A stretch of 64,000 nucleotides of DNA from JALYUA01 sp038239305 (GTDB lineage Bacteria; Acidobacteriota; Thermoanaerobaculia; UBA5066; Gp7-AA6), in the NCBI GenBank assembly GCA_038239305.1, contig JBBSEW010000014.1, forward strand, positions 1 through 64,000, given 5' to 3'. Positions 6,517-16,220 of this stretch are shown here, in pieces. The notes under the pieces are model-generated. The model was not told the DNA's origin. It ran no database searches and saw nothing but the letters and a program-made list of their open reading frames with translations. Position numbers and translations under genes: made by a program. Every line of letters starts with the position of its first letter. Positions within the stretch are counted from its first letter, which is position 1.

Positions 6517-8595
6517 ATGCCCACCCTGAGCCGTCTTCCGGCGCTACGGCGGCGTGTCCCTCTCCTCGCGCTCGCGTTCGCCGCGGCCGGCGTCGCATCG
6601 CTGGCTCCGGGTTGCCGCGCGGAGAAGGGCGGCGCCGGCGCGGGAGCGATTTCCGCGAGGCCGACCCAAGCGCAAGCTCAAGCGCGGGCCGGGGCTCCGG
6701 GATCCTCCTCCACGGGCACAGGCGACGGCGATGTGCCCCGGACGCCCCGCGCCCCCGGAGGCCAGCGGCCGGTCATCTGGATCGGCCTCGACGGCCTCGA
6801 CTGGGAGCTTCTCGACCGGTTCGCGGCGGACGGGACCATGCCGAACTGGAAGCGGCTCACGTCCGAGGGAGCGACCGCGCGGCTGCGCAGCTTCATTCCG
6901 ATCCTTTCGCCGATCCTCTGGACTACCGCAGCGACCGGCGTCTCCCCGGACGTCCATCGCGTCCTCGACTTCCAGGAGACGGATCCAAAAACCGGAGCGA
7001 AGGTGCCGATCTCAGGGCTTTCCCGAGCGATTCCCGCGGTCTGGAACGTCGCGTCGGCGGCGGGAAGGAAGGTCGGCGTCGTCGGCTGGTGGGCGACACA
7101 TCCCGCGGAAGAGGTCCACGGGTTCTTCATCTCTGATCACGCGAGCCCGATCCTGTTCGACCGCCTGCCGCTTTCGGGAGCCGCGTACCCGCCGGCCCTG
7201 GAATCCGGAATCGCCCGGGTGATCGCCCGTGACGGGCAGGTGTCGGATGCCGATCTCGCGGCGCTCGTCGCGGTATCGCCGGCCGAGATCGCGCAGGCGC
7301 GCCGGAGCGGCGCCGGGCTCGAGAACCGGATCATCGCACTCGCACGGATCCTCTCGGCCACACGCGTGTCCCACTGGATCGCCCGCGATTTGTACGACCG
7401 CGAGCACCCGGATCTCCTCGCGCTCTACCTCGAGGGGACGGACGAGGTCGGGCACGTCTTCGCAGCCGCAACGCCTCCGAAGCTGCCGTGCGCCTCCGAA
7501 GCCGACGTCGAGAAATACGGCCGCGTCGTCCCGGGCTACTACGCGGAGATCGACCGCCTGCTCGGGCAGTGGATGAAGCGCGCGCAGGAGGATGGCGCGA
7601 CGCTTCTCGTGCACTCCGACCACGGGTTCAAGTGGGGCGACGACCGCCCCTGCGGGCTCGAATCGGGAAACTGGAGCACCGCCGCCTTCTGGCACCGGCT
7701 GGACGGAGTCTTCGCCGCGTGGGGGGCTCGGGTCCGCTCCGGCGGCCCCCGCGGAGACGTGCGCATCTTCGACGTCGCTCCGACGATCCTGTCCCTGCTC
7801 GACCTGCCGCCCGACCGTCGCATGCCCGGCAAGCCGGCAGCGTTCGCGTTTCGCGACGTGGCGGCGCGTCCTCCCGCAGACGACTTCGCGGGAGTCGACG
7901 TCCGACACGTCTCGGCGGAGCCGATGTCTCCGCAGGAGGCGAGCGAATACTCGAAGAAGCTTCTCGCGCTCGGTTACCTGACGGGGAGCGAAACGCGTCC
8001 GCTCGCGCCGTCGGGCGGAAATCGGCCCGGGATGACGGAAGGCGCCTGGAACAACCTCGGCCTCTACCGGCGCGATTCGGAGAACGATCCGAAGGGCGCG
8101 AAGGCGGCTTTCGAGAAGTCGCTCGCGCTGCGGCCCGACTACTACTCGCCCATGTACAACCTCGCGGTTTCGGCCCGCATGCAGGGAAAGACCAAGGAAG
8201 CGGAGGACTGGCTCTTCCGGTCGCTCGCCGCGCTGCCATCCGATCCGGCGCAGGCCATCGCCGGCTGGGCGCGCGAGTACGAAAAGGGCGGCAAAGCCGC
8301 CGCCGCTGCTTCGCTGCTGAACCGCGCGGCCGGCGCGTATCCGCGTAACGAGGTCGTACAGCGCGAGCTCGCGATGCTGCGCTATCGCTCGCACGACTGT
8401 CCGGGAGCCGCGCGGGCGCTCTCGCCGTTCGATGCGGCGACGAAGGATCCGCACACGCTGAACGAATTGGCCCTCTTCGCGACCTGCCGCGGAGATCGAG
8501 AAGCCGTCCTGGGCCTTCTCCGGCGCTCGCTCGCGCTCGAACCGGCCCAGCCGGAGATCAGCCGCATGCTCTCGGTGGTCGAAGCGGCGCGCTGA
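6517..8595 (+). CDS. Alkaline phosphatase superfamily (type I phosphodiesterase-like) protein with C-terminal TPRs
   Basis: The 692-residue exported protein starts at an ATG after the tRNA; the longer frame runs back through tRNA-His and is not real. It has a hydrophobic signal segment ending at a Cys (LAPGC), so it may be a lipoprotein with an imperfect lipobox. Phosphodiesterase-type metal and nucleophile motifs are visible: IGLDGLDW, PILWTTAATG, LYLEGTDEVGH and HSDHGFKWGDD. A C-terminal part (about 500-690) contains TPR-like helices (NNLGLYRRD, YSPMYNLAVSAR). The family hydrolyses phosphate esters or phosphodiesters; the substrate is unknown. The TPRs probably mediate protein contacts. Confidence 0.82.
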   Translation: MPTLSRLPALRRRVPLLALAFAAAGVASLAPGCRAEKGGAGAGAISARPTQAQAQARAGAPGSSSTGTGDGDVPRTPRAPGGQRPVIWIGLDGLDWELLDRFAADGTMPNWKRLTSEGATARLRSFIPILSPILWTTAATGVSPDVHRVLDFQETDPKTGAKVPISGLSRAIPAVWNVASAAGRKVGVVGWWATHPAEEVHGFFISDHASPILFDRLPLSGAAYPPALESGIARVIARDGQVSDADLAALVAVSPAEIAQARRSGAGLENRIIALARILSATRVSHWIARDLYDREHPDLLALYLEGTDEVGHVFAAATPPKLPCASEADVEKYGRVVPGYYAEIDRLLGQWMKRAQEDGATLLVHSDHGFKWGDDRPCGLESGNWSTAAFWHRLDGVFAAWGARVRSGGPRGDVRIFDVAPTILSLLDLPPDRRMPGKPAAFAFRDVAARPPADDFAGVDVRHVSAEPMSPQEASEYSKKLLALGYLTGSETRPLAPSGGNRPGMTEGAWNNLGLYRRDSENDPKGAKAAFEKSLALRPDYYSPMYNLAVSARMQGKTKEAEDWLFRSLAALPSDPAQAIAGWAREYEKGGKAAAAASLLNRAAGAYPRNEVVQRELAMLRYRSHDCPGAARALSPFDAATKDPHTLNELALFATCRGDREAVLGLLRRSLALEPAQPEISRMLSVVEAAR

Positions 8596-8610
8596 GACAC
8601 CGCCGAAAAA

Positions 8611-8639
8611 GAAAAGCCGGGAGCGTCGTGCTCCCGGCT
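8611..8639 (-). terminator. Rho-independent terminator reading leftward
   Basis: A perfect 10-bp stem (AGCCGGGAGC at 8615-8624, GCTCCCGGCT at 8630-8639) with a 5-base loop is followed on the minus strand by a U-rich run. It ends the transcript of the Oar remnant and may also stop the convergent phosphatase gene. Confidence 0.85.
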
Positions 8640-8660
8640 GATCGTGAAAATGGCGGAGAG

Positions 8661-8909
8661 CTAGTACGACACGATCGCGGAAACGATGACGCGACGCGGA
8701 GGAGCGTACGAGGTCGCTTTCCCGAAATTTGCGTTCAGGTTTCCCGGAGCGACGCCCGCAATCGAGAGACACGGAGTGGAATTACAGTAATCCTGATTCA
8801 CGGAAAGCGCCGGCTGGGTGTTGAAGACGTTCAGAACTCGCCCTTCGAACCGGATATTGGCCGGCCCGATCGGGACGTTCCGTGCGACCAGGAGATCGAA
8901 ATTGGTTGT
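8661..8909 (-). pseudogene. 3' remnant of an Oar-type TonB-dependent receptor gene
   Basis: Translating the minus strand up to the TAG at 8661 gives the C-terminal end of an Oar-like receptor: TNFDLLVARNVPIG, then EGRVLNVFNTQPALSV, then SYAPPRRVIVSAIVSY and stop. The same region of the neighbouring intact receptor reads TNFDLLVAQSIPIG, EGRLLNVFNSQPALSV and SYAPPRRFIATGTFSF. Upstream of position 8909 the similarity ends abruptly, and no start or barrel sequence is present. Only about 82 of roughly 930 codons survive. It retains its own terminator. It is probably a third tandem copy removed by deletion or recombination. Confidence 0.85.
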
Positions 8910-8983
8910 GACGAGCTGCGCCTGGATTTTACGCGGACCGCCGTCAACCCGTCTGGCAATCGCGCGCCCAAGACAGACTTCCC

Positions 8984-9014
8984 AAAAAAAAACCGGAGGC
9001 TCGGGCCCCCGGTT
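8984..9014 (-). terminator. Rho-independent terminator of the first intact Oar receptor
   Basis: The stem AACCGGAGG (8991-8999) and CCCCCGGTT (9006-9014) has one mismatch and is followed on the minus strand by a run of at least seven U. It lies 24 bp after the receptor stop codon. Confidence 0.8.
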
Positions 9015-9037
9015 TTCGCAGCGAACGACGAGCGAAT

Positions 9038-11842
9038 CTAGAAGCTGAACGTTCCGGTCGCGATGAACCGCCGCGGCGGCGCGTACGACAGCGGCTGGCC
9101 GAACGTCGGGTTGGGCGTGGCGTTCGTGCCGTCGTCCGTAAACTTGACCTTATCGACGCTCAACGCCGGCTGGGAGTTGAAGACGTTCAGCAGGCGTCCC
9201 TCGAGGCGGACACTCATGCCGCTGCCGATCGGGATGCTCTGAGCCACAAGCAGGTCGAAATTCGTCCAGGAGGTGGTGCGCCGGCTGCCCGCGGGTTCGA
9301 TGTACTGGTACGGCACGTCGTAGACCGGGTCGTACTGCTGCGCCTGCCACGGCCGCCCGCTCTGGAAGCGGAAATATCCGCCGACGACCGTGTTCGTCGG
9401 CAGTGTGTAGGATCCGAAGAGCTTGACGACGTGCGTCCGATCGCCTTCCAGGATGCCCTGCCGGTACTGATCCTGGACGCGGATGCCGGGCCCGTCCTGG
9501 ATATAGGACGACGAGTAGAAGAGTTGCGTGGCGTAGTCGAGGTCCCAGTTTCCGTCGAGGCGCGAGAGCGTGTAGGAGAGATCCGCGCTCCAGCGATTGT
9601 CCCCGCCCGTCTTGCGGAGCTGGACCGTGGCGGCGCGATACCGGCGCTTGCCCGGGATGTTGCCGTAGCGGAAGTCTTTCGGATCGAGATCGACAAAATT
9701 GCTGCCGTTGGCGGCGAAGTCCTCGATCACGTCGAGAGTCCGCCGATAGATGCCGTACGCCTCGACGGAGAAGCCCTGGCCGAGCGGCCGCGCGTAACCG
9801 ATGAGGTACTCGTCCGTGAACGTCGGATCGATGTTCGGGAGGACCCGCTTGTCCTGGTTGTTGGAGCGGGTGATCTGCTGGAGCAGGGCGCCCGACTGGA
9901 GGTCGAAAAACGCGTCGGTCCGGAACAGGCGGATCGGCGAAGCCGCGCGGGCGATCGACTGGTTGTCGAGGTTGTCGTATCGGGCGAAATTCGCATAGGC
10001 CTTGTCGTGGACGTTGGAGTCGATCTCGTAGGCGACGCCGACGCGGGGCTGGAACTGCTTCGACCAGGGGATGGTGAGCGTGTCGCGGTAGGTGCACGCG
10101 GCGGCCGTCACCCCGGAGCCGCAGGTGGGGATCGCGACCGAGTTCGTTACAGTCGAGTCTCCGCTCATGAAAACGAAGGAGCCGCCCTGCGGGATGTAGG
10201 TGTCCCGGTTGACCAGGACGCCCATGTTGATGGTGAGCTTGCTCCACGTCATCTGGTCCTGGAGGAAAATTCCCCAGGTCCGGCCCTTCGAGACCTGCGC
10301 CGGCTGATCGGGACTGTACCGGGCGCGGTAGCACACGCCGCCGTTCGTCCCGAGACAGCCCGACGAGCTCAGCCGGCTGATGCTGCCCCATCCGTTGGCG
10401 ATTCTCTTGAGCTCCTCGCGGTTCGCGCTGAAGTCGACGCCCGCCCGGATGTCATGGCTTGCGCCGAGGAAGTTGGCGAGGTAGCTCGTGGTCAGCTTGT
10501 ACTCGTCGCGGTAGAAGTCGTCGTTGTTGATCGCGAGGTTGGTGCCGCCGAGGGCGTGTCCCGTGACAGGGTCGTTGTAGAGGCCGACGAGCTCGGGGTG
10601 CACGGGATTGAACGGAGGCTGGTAGCCGAAGTCGATGAGCGGCGACGCGCCGTTGTGATTCTCGTTGTGATTGAACTTGGCCTCGATGTTGAACTTCGGA
10701 GAGGCGGTGAGAAACCAGGAGCCGACGATGATCCGGTCGAGCTCCTTGGGATCGTCACCCGTGGTCGCCGCGTCGGTGTTGATGTCGGCGTTCGTCTGGG
10801 TGACGGTGCGGTAGCGGAACGACCCCTCGAAGAGCTGATTCGAGAAGGGAGTCGCGGTGAGTTTCGCGAAATATTCGTTGATGTCGAGGGCCGAGTCCGG
10901 GATCGGGTTCGGGGCGCTGCCCGGACCGTTCAGGTTGTTGAAGCGGTCCTTCTCATTCTGCCGGTAGAAGTTCGCGGAACCGTAGAAGAAGAGCATGTCG
11001 GGGACGACCGGACCGCCCACGCTCGCGCCCGGGCGAACGCGGTTGATCTTGCTCGAGTTGTTCGGGTCCTTGCTCGTCGATTCGAGTCCGGACGGCTCGT
11101 ATTCGACGCGGGCATCGCCGTGAAAGTTGTTCGTGCCGGACTTCGTCACGCCGTTGACGATGAATCCGCCGGTGCGCCCGTACTCTGGCGAGACCCCGGC
11201 TCGGGTGATGTTGACCTCCTGGATGTCGAGCTCCGCGAAGTCCTGGAAGAGGTCGGCGAAGAACGGGTTCGTGACGTTCACCCCGTCGTAGAGGAACTGA
11301 TTGTCCTGGCGGCCGCCGCCGGCGTTGAAGCCGGGCGTCGTGTTCGAGATCGCGACGCCGCTGTCCGCGACGCCGGGCGCCAGCTCCATGGTGCCCGCGA
11401 ACGTGCGAGCGAGCGGCAGTTTCTCGATCGCGGCGCGGTCCGTGACGGTCGAAGCCGTCGAGGACTTCGTATCGATCACCGGAGTGGCCGCCGTGACCGT
11501 GATCTCGGCGGTCGTGCTCGGGCGCAAGACCGCGCGCACTTCCGTCTCCAGCTGAATGGAGACGACGACGTCCTGCTCGAACGCTCCGAGCCCCGAGAGA
11601 TCGGCTTTCAGGTGATACGTGCCGGGCAGGAGCGCGAAGAACTGGAACGACCCGTCGGCGGCGCTCGTCGCCGTGCGTCCGCGCGGCATGACGTCGCTCG
11701 TCACCGTGACGCTCACTCCGGGGAGGGCTCCCCCCTGGCCGTCCCGAACCGATCCGGAGATCGAGCCGGTGGTCTGCGCGAACGCGAGGGGGGCGGCGAG
11801 CGCGGTGAACGCGATCGCGAGAATCAGGGACCGAAGGCGCAT
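9038..11842 (-). CDS. Oar-type TonB-dependent receptor with carboxypeptidase-regulatory N-terminal domain (copy A)
   Basis: The 934-residue outer-membrane protein starts at the ATG at 11842, which has a strong AAGGAG site 6 bases upstream; the longer frame has no support. A signal peptide (LILAIAFTALAAPLAFA) precedes a CarboxypepD_reg-like beta-sandwich (GSISGSVRDGQGGALPGVSV, about 20-105). A TonB plug follows (about 115-230, NQFLYDGVNVTNPFF), then a large beta-barrel with the terminal signature SYAPPRRF...TFSF ending in Phe. The family imports or exports large substrates such as peptides or polysaccharides; the ligand is unknown. It is a close paralogue of the gene at 12075 and probably arose by tandem duplication. 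Confidence 0.9.
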   Translation of the reverse strand: MRLRSLILAIAFTALAAPLAFAQTTGSISGSVRDGQGGALPGVSVTVTSDVMPRGRTATSAADGSFQFFALLPGTYHLKADLSGLGAFEQDVVVSIQLETEVRAVLRPSTTAEITVTAATPVIDTKSSTASTVTDRAAIEKLPLARTFAGTMELAPGVADSGVAISNTTPGFNAGGGRQDNQFLYDGVNVTNPFFADLFQDFAELDIQEVNITRAGVSPEYGRTGGFIVNGVTKSGTNNFHGDARVEYEPSGLESTSKDPNNSSKINRVRPGASVGGPVVPDMLFFYGSANFYRQNEKDRFNNLNGPGSAPNPIPDSALDINEYFAKLTATPFSNQLFEGSFRYRTVTQTNADINTDAATTGDDPKELDRIIVGSWFLTASPKFNIEAKFNHNENHNGASPLIDFGYQPPFNPVHPELVGLYNDPVTGHALGGTNLAINNDDFYRDEYKLTTSYLANFLGASHDIRAGVDFSANREELKRIANGWGSISRLSSSGCLGTNGGVCYRARYSPDQPAQVSKGRTWGIFLQDQMTWSKLTINMGVLVNRDTYIPQGGSFVFMSGDSTVTNSVAIPTCGSGVTAAACTYRDTLTIPWSKQFQPRVGVAYEIDSNVHDKAYANFARYDNLDNQSIARAASPIRLFRTDAFFDLQSGALLQQITRSNNQDKRVLPNIDPTFTDEYLIGYARPLGQGFSVEAYGIYRRTLDVIEDFAANGSNFVDLDPKDFRYGNIPGKRRYRAATVQLRKTGGDNRWSADLSYTLSRLDGNWDLDYATQLFYSSSYIQDGPGIRVQDQYRQGILEGDRTHVVKLFGSYTLPTNTVVGGYFRFQSGRPWQAQQYDPVYDVPYQYIEPAGSRRTTSWTNFDLLVAQSIPIGSGMSVRLEGRLLNVFNSQPALSVDKVKFTDDGTNATPNPTFGQPLSYAPPRRFIATGTFSF

Positions 11843-11985
11843 AGCTTCTCCTTGTATGCGGGCCGGGCCCGCGAACCGAGAAAACGAATCGTCGAGGTGA
11901 CACGGCCGATTCCGGAAAATTAGCACGATCTTAACGACGTTTTACGGAAGGATGGGGTCAAGGTTCGCGACCCCGACGCGTTTGG

Positions 11986-12016
11986 CAAAAAGAGCCGGAA
12001 GTACCGCTTCCGGCTC
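11986..12016 (-). terminator. Rho-independent terminator of the second Oar receptor
   Basis: A perfect 10-bp stem (GAGCCGGAAG at 11992-12001, CTTCCGGCTC at 12007-12016) with a 5-base loop is followed on the minus strand by TTTTTG. It lies about 60 bp beyond the receptor stop codon. Confidence 0.8.
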
Positions 12017-12074
12017 GATCCGGGCCTCGCTGAGTGCGGAGGTCCGATACCGGACAGCGGAGAGCTCCCCGGCG

Positions 12075-14876
12075 TTAAAAGCTGAAGAGTCCTGTCAGGA
12101 GAAACCGCCGCGGCGGCGCGTAGCTCGTGGGGTGTCCGAAATCGGGGTTTGCCGTCGTGTTCGAGTCGTCCGCGTAGAGGACCTTGTCGGCGGACAGGGG
12201 CGGCTGCGAATTGAAGACGTTCAGGAGCCGGCCTTCGACGCGGAACGTTCCGAATCCGCCGAGCGGGATGTTCTGGGCGACCAGCAGGTCGAAGTTAGTC
12301 CACGAGGGAAGGCGGCGGCTGCCGGCTTTCTCGGCGTACTCGTACGGCACGCCGTAGAACGGGTCGTACTCCTGCGCCTGCCAGGGCCGGCCGCTCTGGA
12401 AACGCAGGTATCCGCCGACGATCGTGCTGGTCGGCAGCGTATAGGTCGCGAAGAGCTTCAGGACGTGCGTCCGATCGCCTTCGAGGGTTCCGGTGCGGAA
12501 CGGGTCGGTCGTCCGGATGCCGGGACCGTCCTGGATGTACGACGACGCGTAGAAGAGCTGGGTCGCGTAGTCGAGGTCCCAGTTTCCCTCGAGCTTCGAG
12601 AGCGTGTAGGAGAGATCCGCCGACCACCGGTTGTCGGAGGACGTCTTGCGGGCCTCCACCGTGATCGCTCGGTACTTGCGGTGGCCGGGGATGTTGCCGT
12701 AGCGGAAGTCGGACGGGTGCGGGTTGGCCGGATCGTTTCCGTTGGCGGCGAAGTCCTCGATGATGTCCGTGGTCCGGCGGTACATGCCGTAAGCCTCGAT
12801 CGAGAGGCCCTGACCGAGCGGACGGGCGTATCCGATGAGGAGCTCGTCGGTGTCCGTGGGGTCGATGCCGGGAAGGACGCGCTTGTCCTGCTGATTCGAA
12901 CGGATCGTCTGGCCGATGAACTGGCCGGTGACGCGGTCGAAGAAAGCGTCGACGCGGAGGAGGCGGAAGGGGGCGGCCGCGCGGGCGATCGACTGGTTGT
13001 CGAGGTTGTCGTAGCGCGCGAAGTTCGCGTACAGCTTGTCGTGCACGGTGGAATCCACCTCGTACGCGGCGCCGACGCGCGGCTGCCACTGCTTCGAGAA
13101 CGGGATCGTGAGCGTGTTCTGGTAGGTGCAGGCCGCGGCCGTGACGCCCGCGCCGCAGGTCGGAACGGCCGTCGTGTTCGGGATCGTGTAGTCGCCGTTT
13201 TCGAACACGAAGTAGCCGCCCTGCGGGATGTAATGGTCGCGGTTGACGAGGACGCCCGCGTTGATCGTCAGGCTGTTCCACGTCATCTGGTCCTGCGCGA
13301 AGAGGCCGATCGTCTGCCCCTTCGAGACCTGCCCCGGCTGGTTCGGGCTGTAGCGGGCGCGATAGCAGCGGGAGCCGTTGGCGGGCCCGCAGTTGGTGGC
13401 GGAAGTCGTGAGCGAGATCGCGCCCCAGCCGTTGGCGATCCGCTCGAGGTTCTCGCGGTTGTCGGAGAATGTCGCGCCCGCGCGGATGTCGTGCGAGGCG
13501 CCGAGGAAGTTCGCGAGGTAGCTGCCCGTCAGCTTGTACTCGTTGCGGCGGAAGTCGTCGTTGTTGCTCGCGAGCGCGGAGCCGCCGATCGTCGTGCCGT
13601 TTCCCGGAGAGAAATTGCCGACGAGCTCGGGGTTGGCAGCGTTGAACGGGGGCTGGTACCCGAATCCGAGGATCGGGGTCGCGCCATTGTGATTCTCGTT
13701 GTGGTTGTACTTGGCCTCGAGGTTGAACTTCGAGCTCGCGGTCCAGAACCAGGACGCGACGATGATGCGGTCGAGGTCCTTCGGGTTGTCGCCCGTCGTC
13801 GCGGCAGCGGTCGTTCCGATGTCGCCGTTCGTCTGTTCGACGGTACGGTAGCGGAACGACCCTTCGATCAGCTGGTTCGAGGTCGGCGTCGCCGTGAGCT
13901 TGCCGAAATACTCGTTGATGTCGAGGTCGGAATCGGGGAGCGGATTCGGCGCGCCGCCGAGGTTGAAGTTGTTGAAGGCGTCCTTCTCGGTCTGCCGGTA
14001 GAAGTTGGCGGATCCGTAAAAGAAGAGGCGGTCGGCGAGGATCGGGCCGCCGATGCTCGCGCCGGGCCGCACGCGGTTGAAGCGGGCGGTGTTGTTCGGG
14101 TCCTTGCTGTCCGCCGCGAGCCCCGACGGGGAGTACTCGACGCGGGCGTCGCCGTGGAAGCTGTTCGTGCCCGACTTCGTGACGCCGTTGACGATGAAGC
14201 CGCCCGTCCGGCCGTACTCGGGCGAAACGCCGGCTCGCGTGATGTTGATCTCTTGGATGTCGAGCTCGGCGAAGTCCTGGAAGAGGTCGCCGAAGAACGG
14301 GTTCGTCACGTTGACGCCGTCGTACAGGAACTGGTTGTCCTGGCGTCCGCCGCCTGCGTTGAAGCCGGGGTTGGTGTTGGAGATGGCGACACCGCTGACG
14401 GCCACTCCGGGCGCGAGCGCCATGGTGCCCGCGAACGTGCGCTCCAGGGGGAGCCGCTCGATCGTCGCGCGGTCCGTCGCGTTCGAGACCGTCGTCGACT
14501 TCGTGTCGATGATCGGAGTCGCGGCTGTGACGGTGACTTCCGCCGTTGCCGTAGCGTTCAAGATCGGGCGGACTTCGGTCAGCTTCTGGATGGAGACCAC
14601 GACGTCCTGGTCATAGGCGCCGAGGCCGGAAAGCTCGGCCTTGAGGTGATACGTGCCGGGCAGCAGCCCGTCGAAGCGGAAGGCACCGTCCGCGGCCGTC
14701 GTCGCGGTTCGGCGCGCCGGCATGTTGGCGCTCGTGATCGTGACGGTCGCGCCCGGCAGAGCGCCTCCCTGGGCGTCTTTCACCGAGCCGGAGATCGAGC
14801 CGGTCGTCTGGGCCAGGGCGGCCGGGATCGTGACCGCAAAAAACACAATCGCAAGCAGCAGGGAACGAGCACGCAT
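12075..14876 (-). CDS. Oar-type TonB-dependent receptor with carboxypeptidase-regulatory N-terminal domain (copy B)
   Basis: The 933-residue paralogue of copy A has the same domain order: signal peptide (LLLAIVFFAVTIPAALA), CarboxypepD_reg-like domain (GSISGSVKDAQGGALPGATV), plug (DNQFLYDGVNVTNPFF) and barrel ending in LTGLFSF. The start is the second Met of the open frame, with AGGAG upstream. Long blocks are identical to copy A, for example FRSGRPWQA-type and ILNGVTKSG-type barrel segments, while surface-loop regions differ. Each copy has its own terminator, so they are separate transcription units. Divergent loops would suggest different ligands. Confidence 0.9.
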   Translation of the reverse strand: MRARSLLLAIVFFAVTIPAALAQTTGSISGSVKDAQGGALPGATVTITSANMPARRTATTAADGAFRFDGLLPGTYHLKAELSGLGAYDQDVVVSIQKLTEVRPILNATATAEVTVTAATPIIDTKSTTVSNATDRATIERLPLERTFAGTMALAPGVAVSGVAISNTNPGFNAGGGRQDNQFLYDGVNVTNPFFGDLFQDFAELDIQEINITRAGVSPEYGRTGGFIVNGVTKSGTNSFHGDARVEYSPSGLAADSKDPNNTARFNRVRPGASIGGPILADRLFFYGSANFYRQTEKDAFNNFNLGGAPNPLPDSDLDINEYFGKLTATPTSNQLIEGSFRYRTVEQTNGDIGTTAAATTGDNPKDLDRIIVASWFWTASSKFNLEAKYNHNENHNGATPILGFGYQPPFNAANPELVGNFSPGNGTTIGGSALASNNDDFRRNEYKLTGSYLANFLGASHDIRAGATFSDNRENLERIANGWGAISLTTSATNCGPANGSRCYRARYSPNQPGQVSKGQTIGLFAQDQMTWNSLTINAGVLVNRDHYIPQGGYFVFENGDYTIPNTTAVPTCGAGVTAAACTYQNTLTIPFSKQWQPRVGAAYEVDSTVHDKLYANFARYDNLDNQSIARAAAPFRLLRVDAFFDRVTGQFIGQTIRSNQQDKRVLPGIDPTDTDELLIGYARPLGQGLSIEAYGMYRRTTDIIEDFAANGNDPANPHPSDFRYGNIPGHRKYRAITVEARKTSSDNRWSADLSYTLSKLEGNWDLDYATQLFYASSYIQDGPGIRTTDPFRTGTLEGDRTHVLKLFATYTLPTSTIVGGYLRFQSGRPWQAQEYDPFYGVPYEYAEKAGSRRLPSWTNFDLLVAQNIPLGGFGTFRVEGRLLNVFNSQPPLSADKVLYADDSNTTANPDFGHPTSYAPPRRFLLTGLFSF

Positions 14877-14953
14877 GGAACTTAACTCCTCATACCTCAT
14901 AGTGCGGACGGGCGCCCGCGAGTGGAACCACGAATCAACAGGAAAGAAAAATT

Positions 14954-16195
14954 CTACTCTTTTTCCAGGCGGATCAGGTCATCGAATGTCTCGCGGCGGC
15001 GCACGATCCGGATTTCTCCTCCGTCCACGAGGACCTCGGCGGCGCGGCCGCGGAAGTTGTAGTTCGAGGACATCGCGAAGCCGTACGCGCCAGCGTCGCG
15101 GATGGCGAGCAGATCGCCCTCGGCCGGCTCCGGCAGCTCGAGATCACGCGCGAAGAAGTCGCTCGTCTCGCAGATCGGGCCGACGACGTCGGCCGTGAGC
15201 CGCCGGTCGGACGGAGGGCCGACGGGCTCGATCGGGTGGACGGCGCCGTAAAGGGGCGGGCGAATGAGGTCGTTCATCGCCGCATCCGTCACGACGAAAT
15301 CCTTGTCGCCATTCTTCTTGCGGTAGAGGACACGCGTCACCAGGACGCCGGCCGGACCGACGATGGCGCGGCCGGGCTCGATCAGGAGGCGCACCGGAAG
15401 GCCCGCGATCCGCGGCATGACCGCCGCGGCGTACGCCTCCGGCGAGAGGGCGGGAGACGAGCCGTCTCCGATGCCGATGCCGCCGCCCACGTCCACGGTT
15501 TCCAACGGAAAGCCGCGGGCGAGAAGCTCCGAGGCGAGCGCCGCGAGCTCGCGCGCGGTCTCGCCGAGCGGGCCGGGATCCGCGATCTGGCTGCCGATGT
15601 GGGCCTGAATCCCCGTCATGCGGACATTCGGCAGCCGGCGGGCGCGTTCGTAGATCTCCCGCGCGCGGGAGATGTCGATGCCGAACTTGTTGTGCTTCAG
15701 CCCGGTCGAAATGTACGGGTGGGACTTCGGATCGATGTCGGGATTCACGCGCAGCGCGAGCCGCGCGATCCGTTTCAGCCGGCCCGCCGCTTCGTTGATT
15801 TTCTCGATCTCGCGCTCCGACTCGGCGTTGAAGGCGAGGATGCCGGACTCCACGCCGAAACGGATCTCATCGTCGGTCTTGCCAACGCCGGAGAAAACGA
15901 TGCGATCGGCGGGAAAGCCGCAGAGGAGAGCGGCCCGGAGCTCACCGCCGGAGACGACGTCGGCGCCGGCGCCTTGCGCGGCGAGGACTCTCAGGACGGC
16001 GAGATTCGAGTTGGCCTTGGTCGCGTAGCAGACGAGGTGCGGAACGGGGGAGAACGCCCTGTCGAAACGGCGGAAATTTCCCTCGACGAGCGACCGGCTG
16101 TAGACATACACGGGTGTGCCGGCGGCCTCCGCGACGGCCGAAAGAAGGACTCCGTCACAGGTCAGCAGACCGTTTACTCGCGAGAATCCGGTCAC
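14954..16195 (-). CDS. lysA: Diaminopimelate decarboxylase
   Basis: The enzyme is a PLP-dependent fold-III decarboxylase that converts meso-diaminopimelate to L-lysine, the last step of lysine synthesis. Visible features are the PLP lysine in YATKAN, the family motif HPYISTGLKHNKFGID, IGSQI with the following GG motif (VDVGGGIGIG), the EPGR phosphate-binding loop, and GPICETSDFFA near the C-terminus. The open frame extends upstream through an intergenic repeat, so I place the start at the GTG at 16195 (MTGFSRVNG); a GTG at 16213 is possible. No clear ribosome site marks either. It stands alone, without other lysine genes. Confidence 0.92.
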   Translation of the reverse strand: MTGFSRVNGLLTCDGVLLSAVAEAAGTPVYVYSRSLVEGNFRRFDRAFSPVPHLVCYATKANSNLAVLRVLAAQGAGADVVSGGELRAALLCGFPADRIVFSGVGKTDDEIRFGVESGILAFNAESEREIEKINEAAGRLKRIARLALRVNPDIDPKSHPYISTGLKHNKFGIDISRAREIYERARRLPNVRMTGIQAHIGSQIADPGPLGETARELAALASELLARGFPLETVDVGGGIGIGDGSSPALSPEAYAAAVMPRIAGLPVRLLIEPGRAIVGPAGVLVTRVLYRKKNGDKDFVVTDAAMNDLIRPPLYGAVHPIEPVGPPSDRRLTADVVGPICETSDFFARDLELPEPAEGDLLAIRDAGAYGFAMSSNYNFRGRAAEVLVDGGEIRIVRRRETFDDLIRLEKE

Positions 16196-16220
16196 GGGCG
16201 CGGACGATAGCACCGTGAAG

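Noticed and set aside
11952..14885. A 977-codon plus-strand open frame opposite the Oar receptor; similar very long frames at 9431-11923, 22037-25366 and 57773-61168
   Set aside because: They are antisense shadows of real genes. Their composition is Arg/Asp/Val-rich with no motifs, as expected when GC-rich codons are read on the other strand or in another frame.
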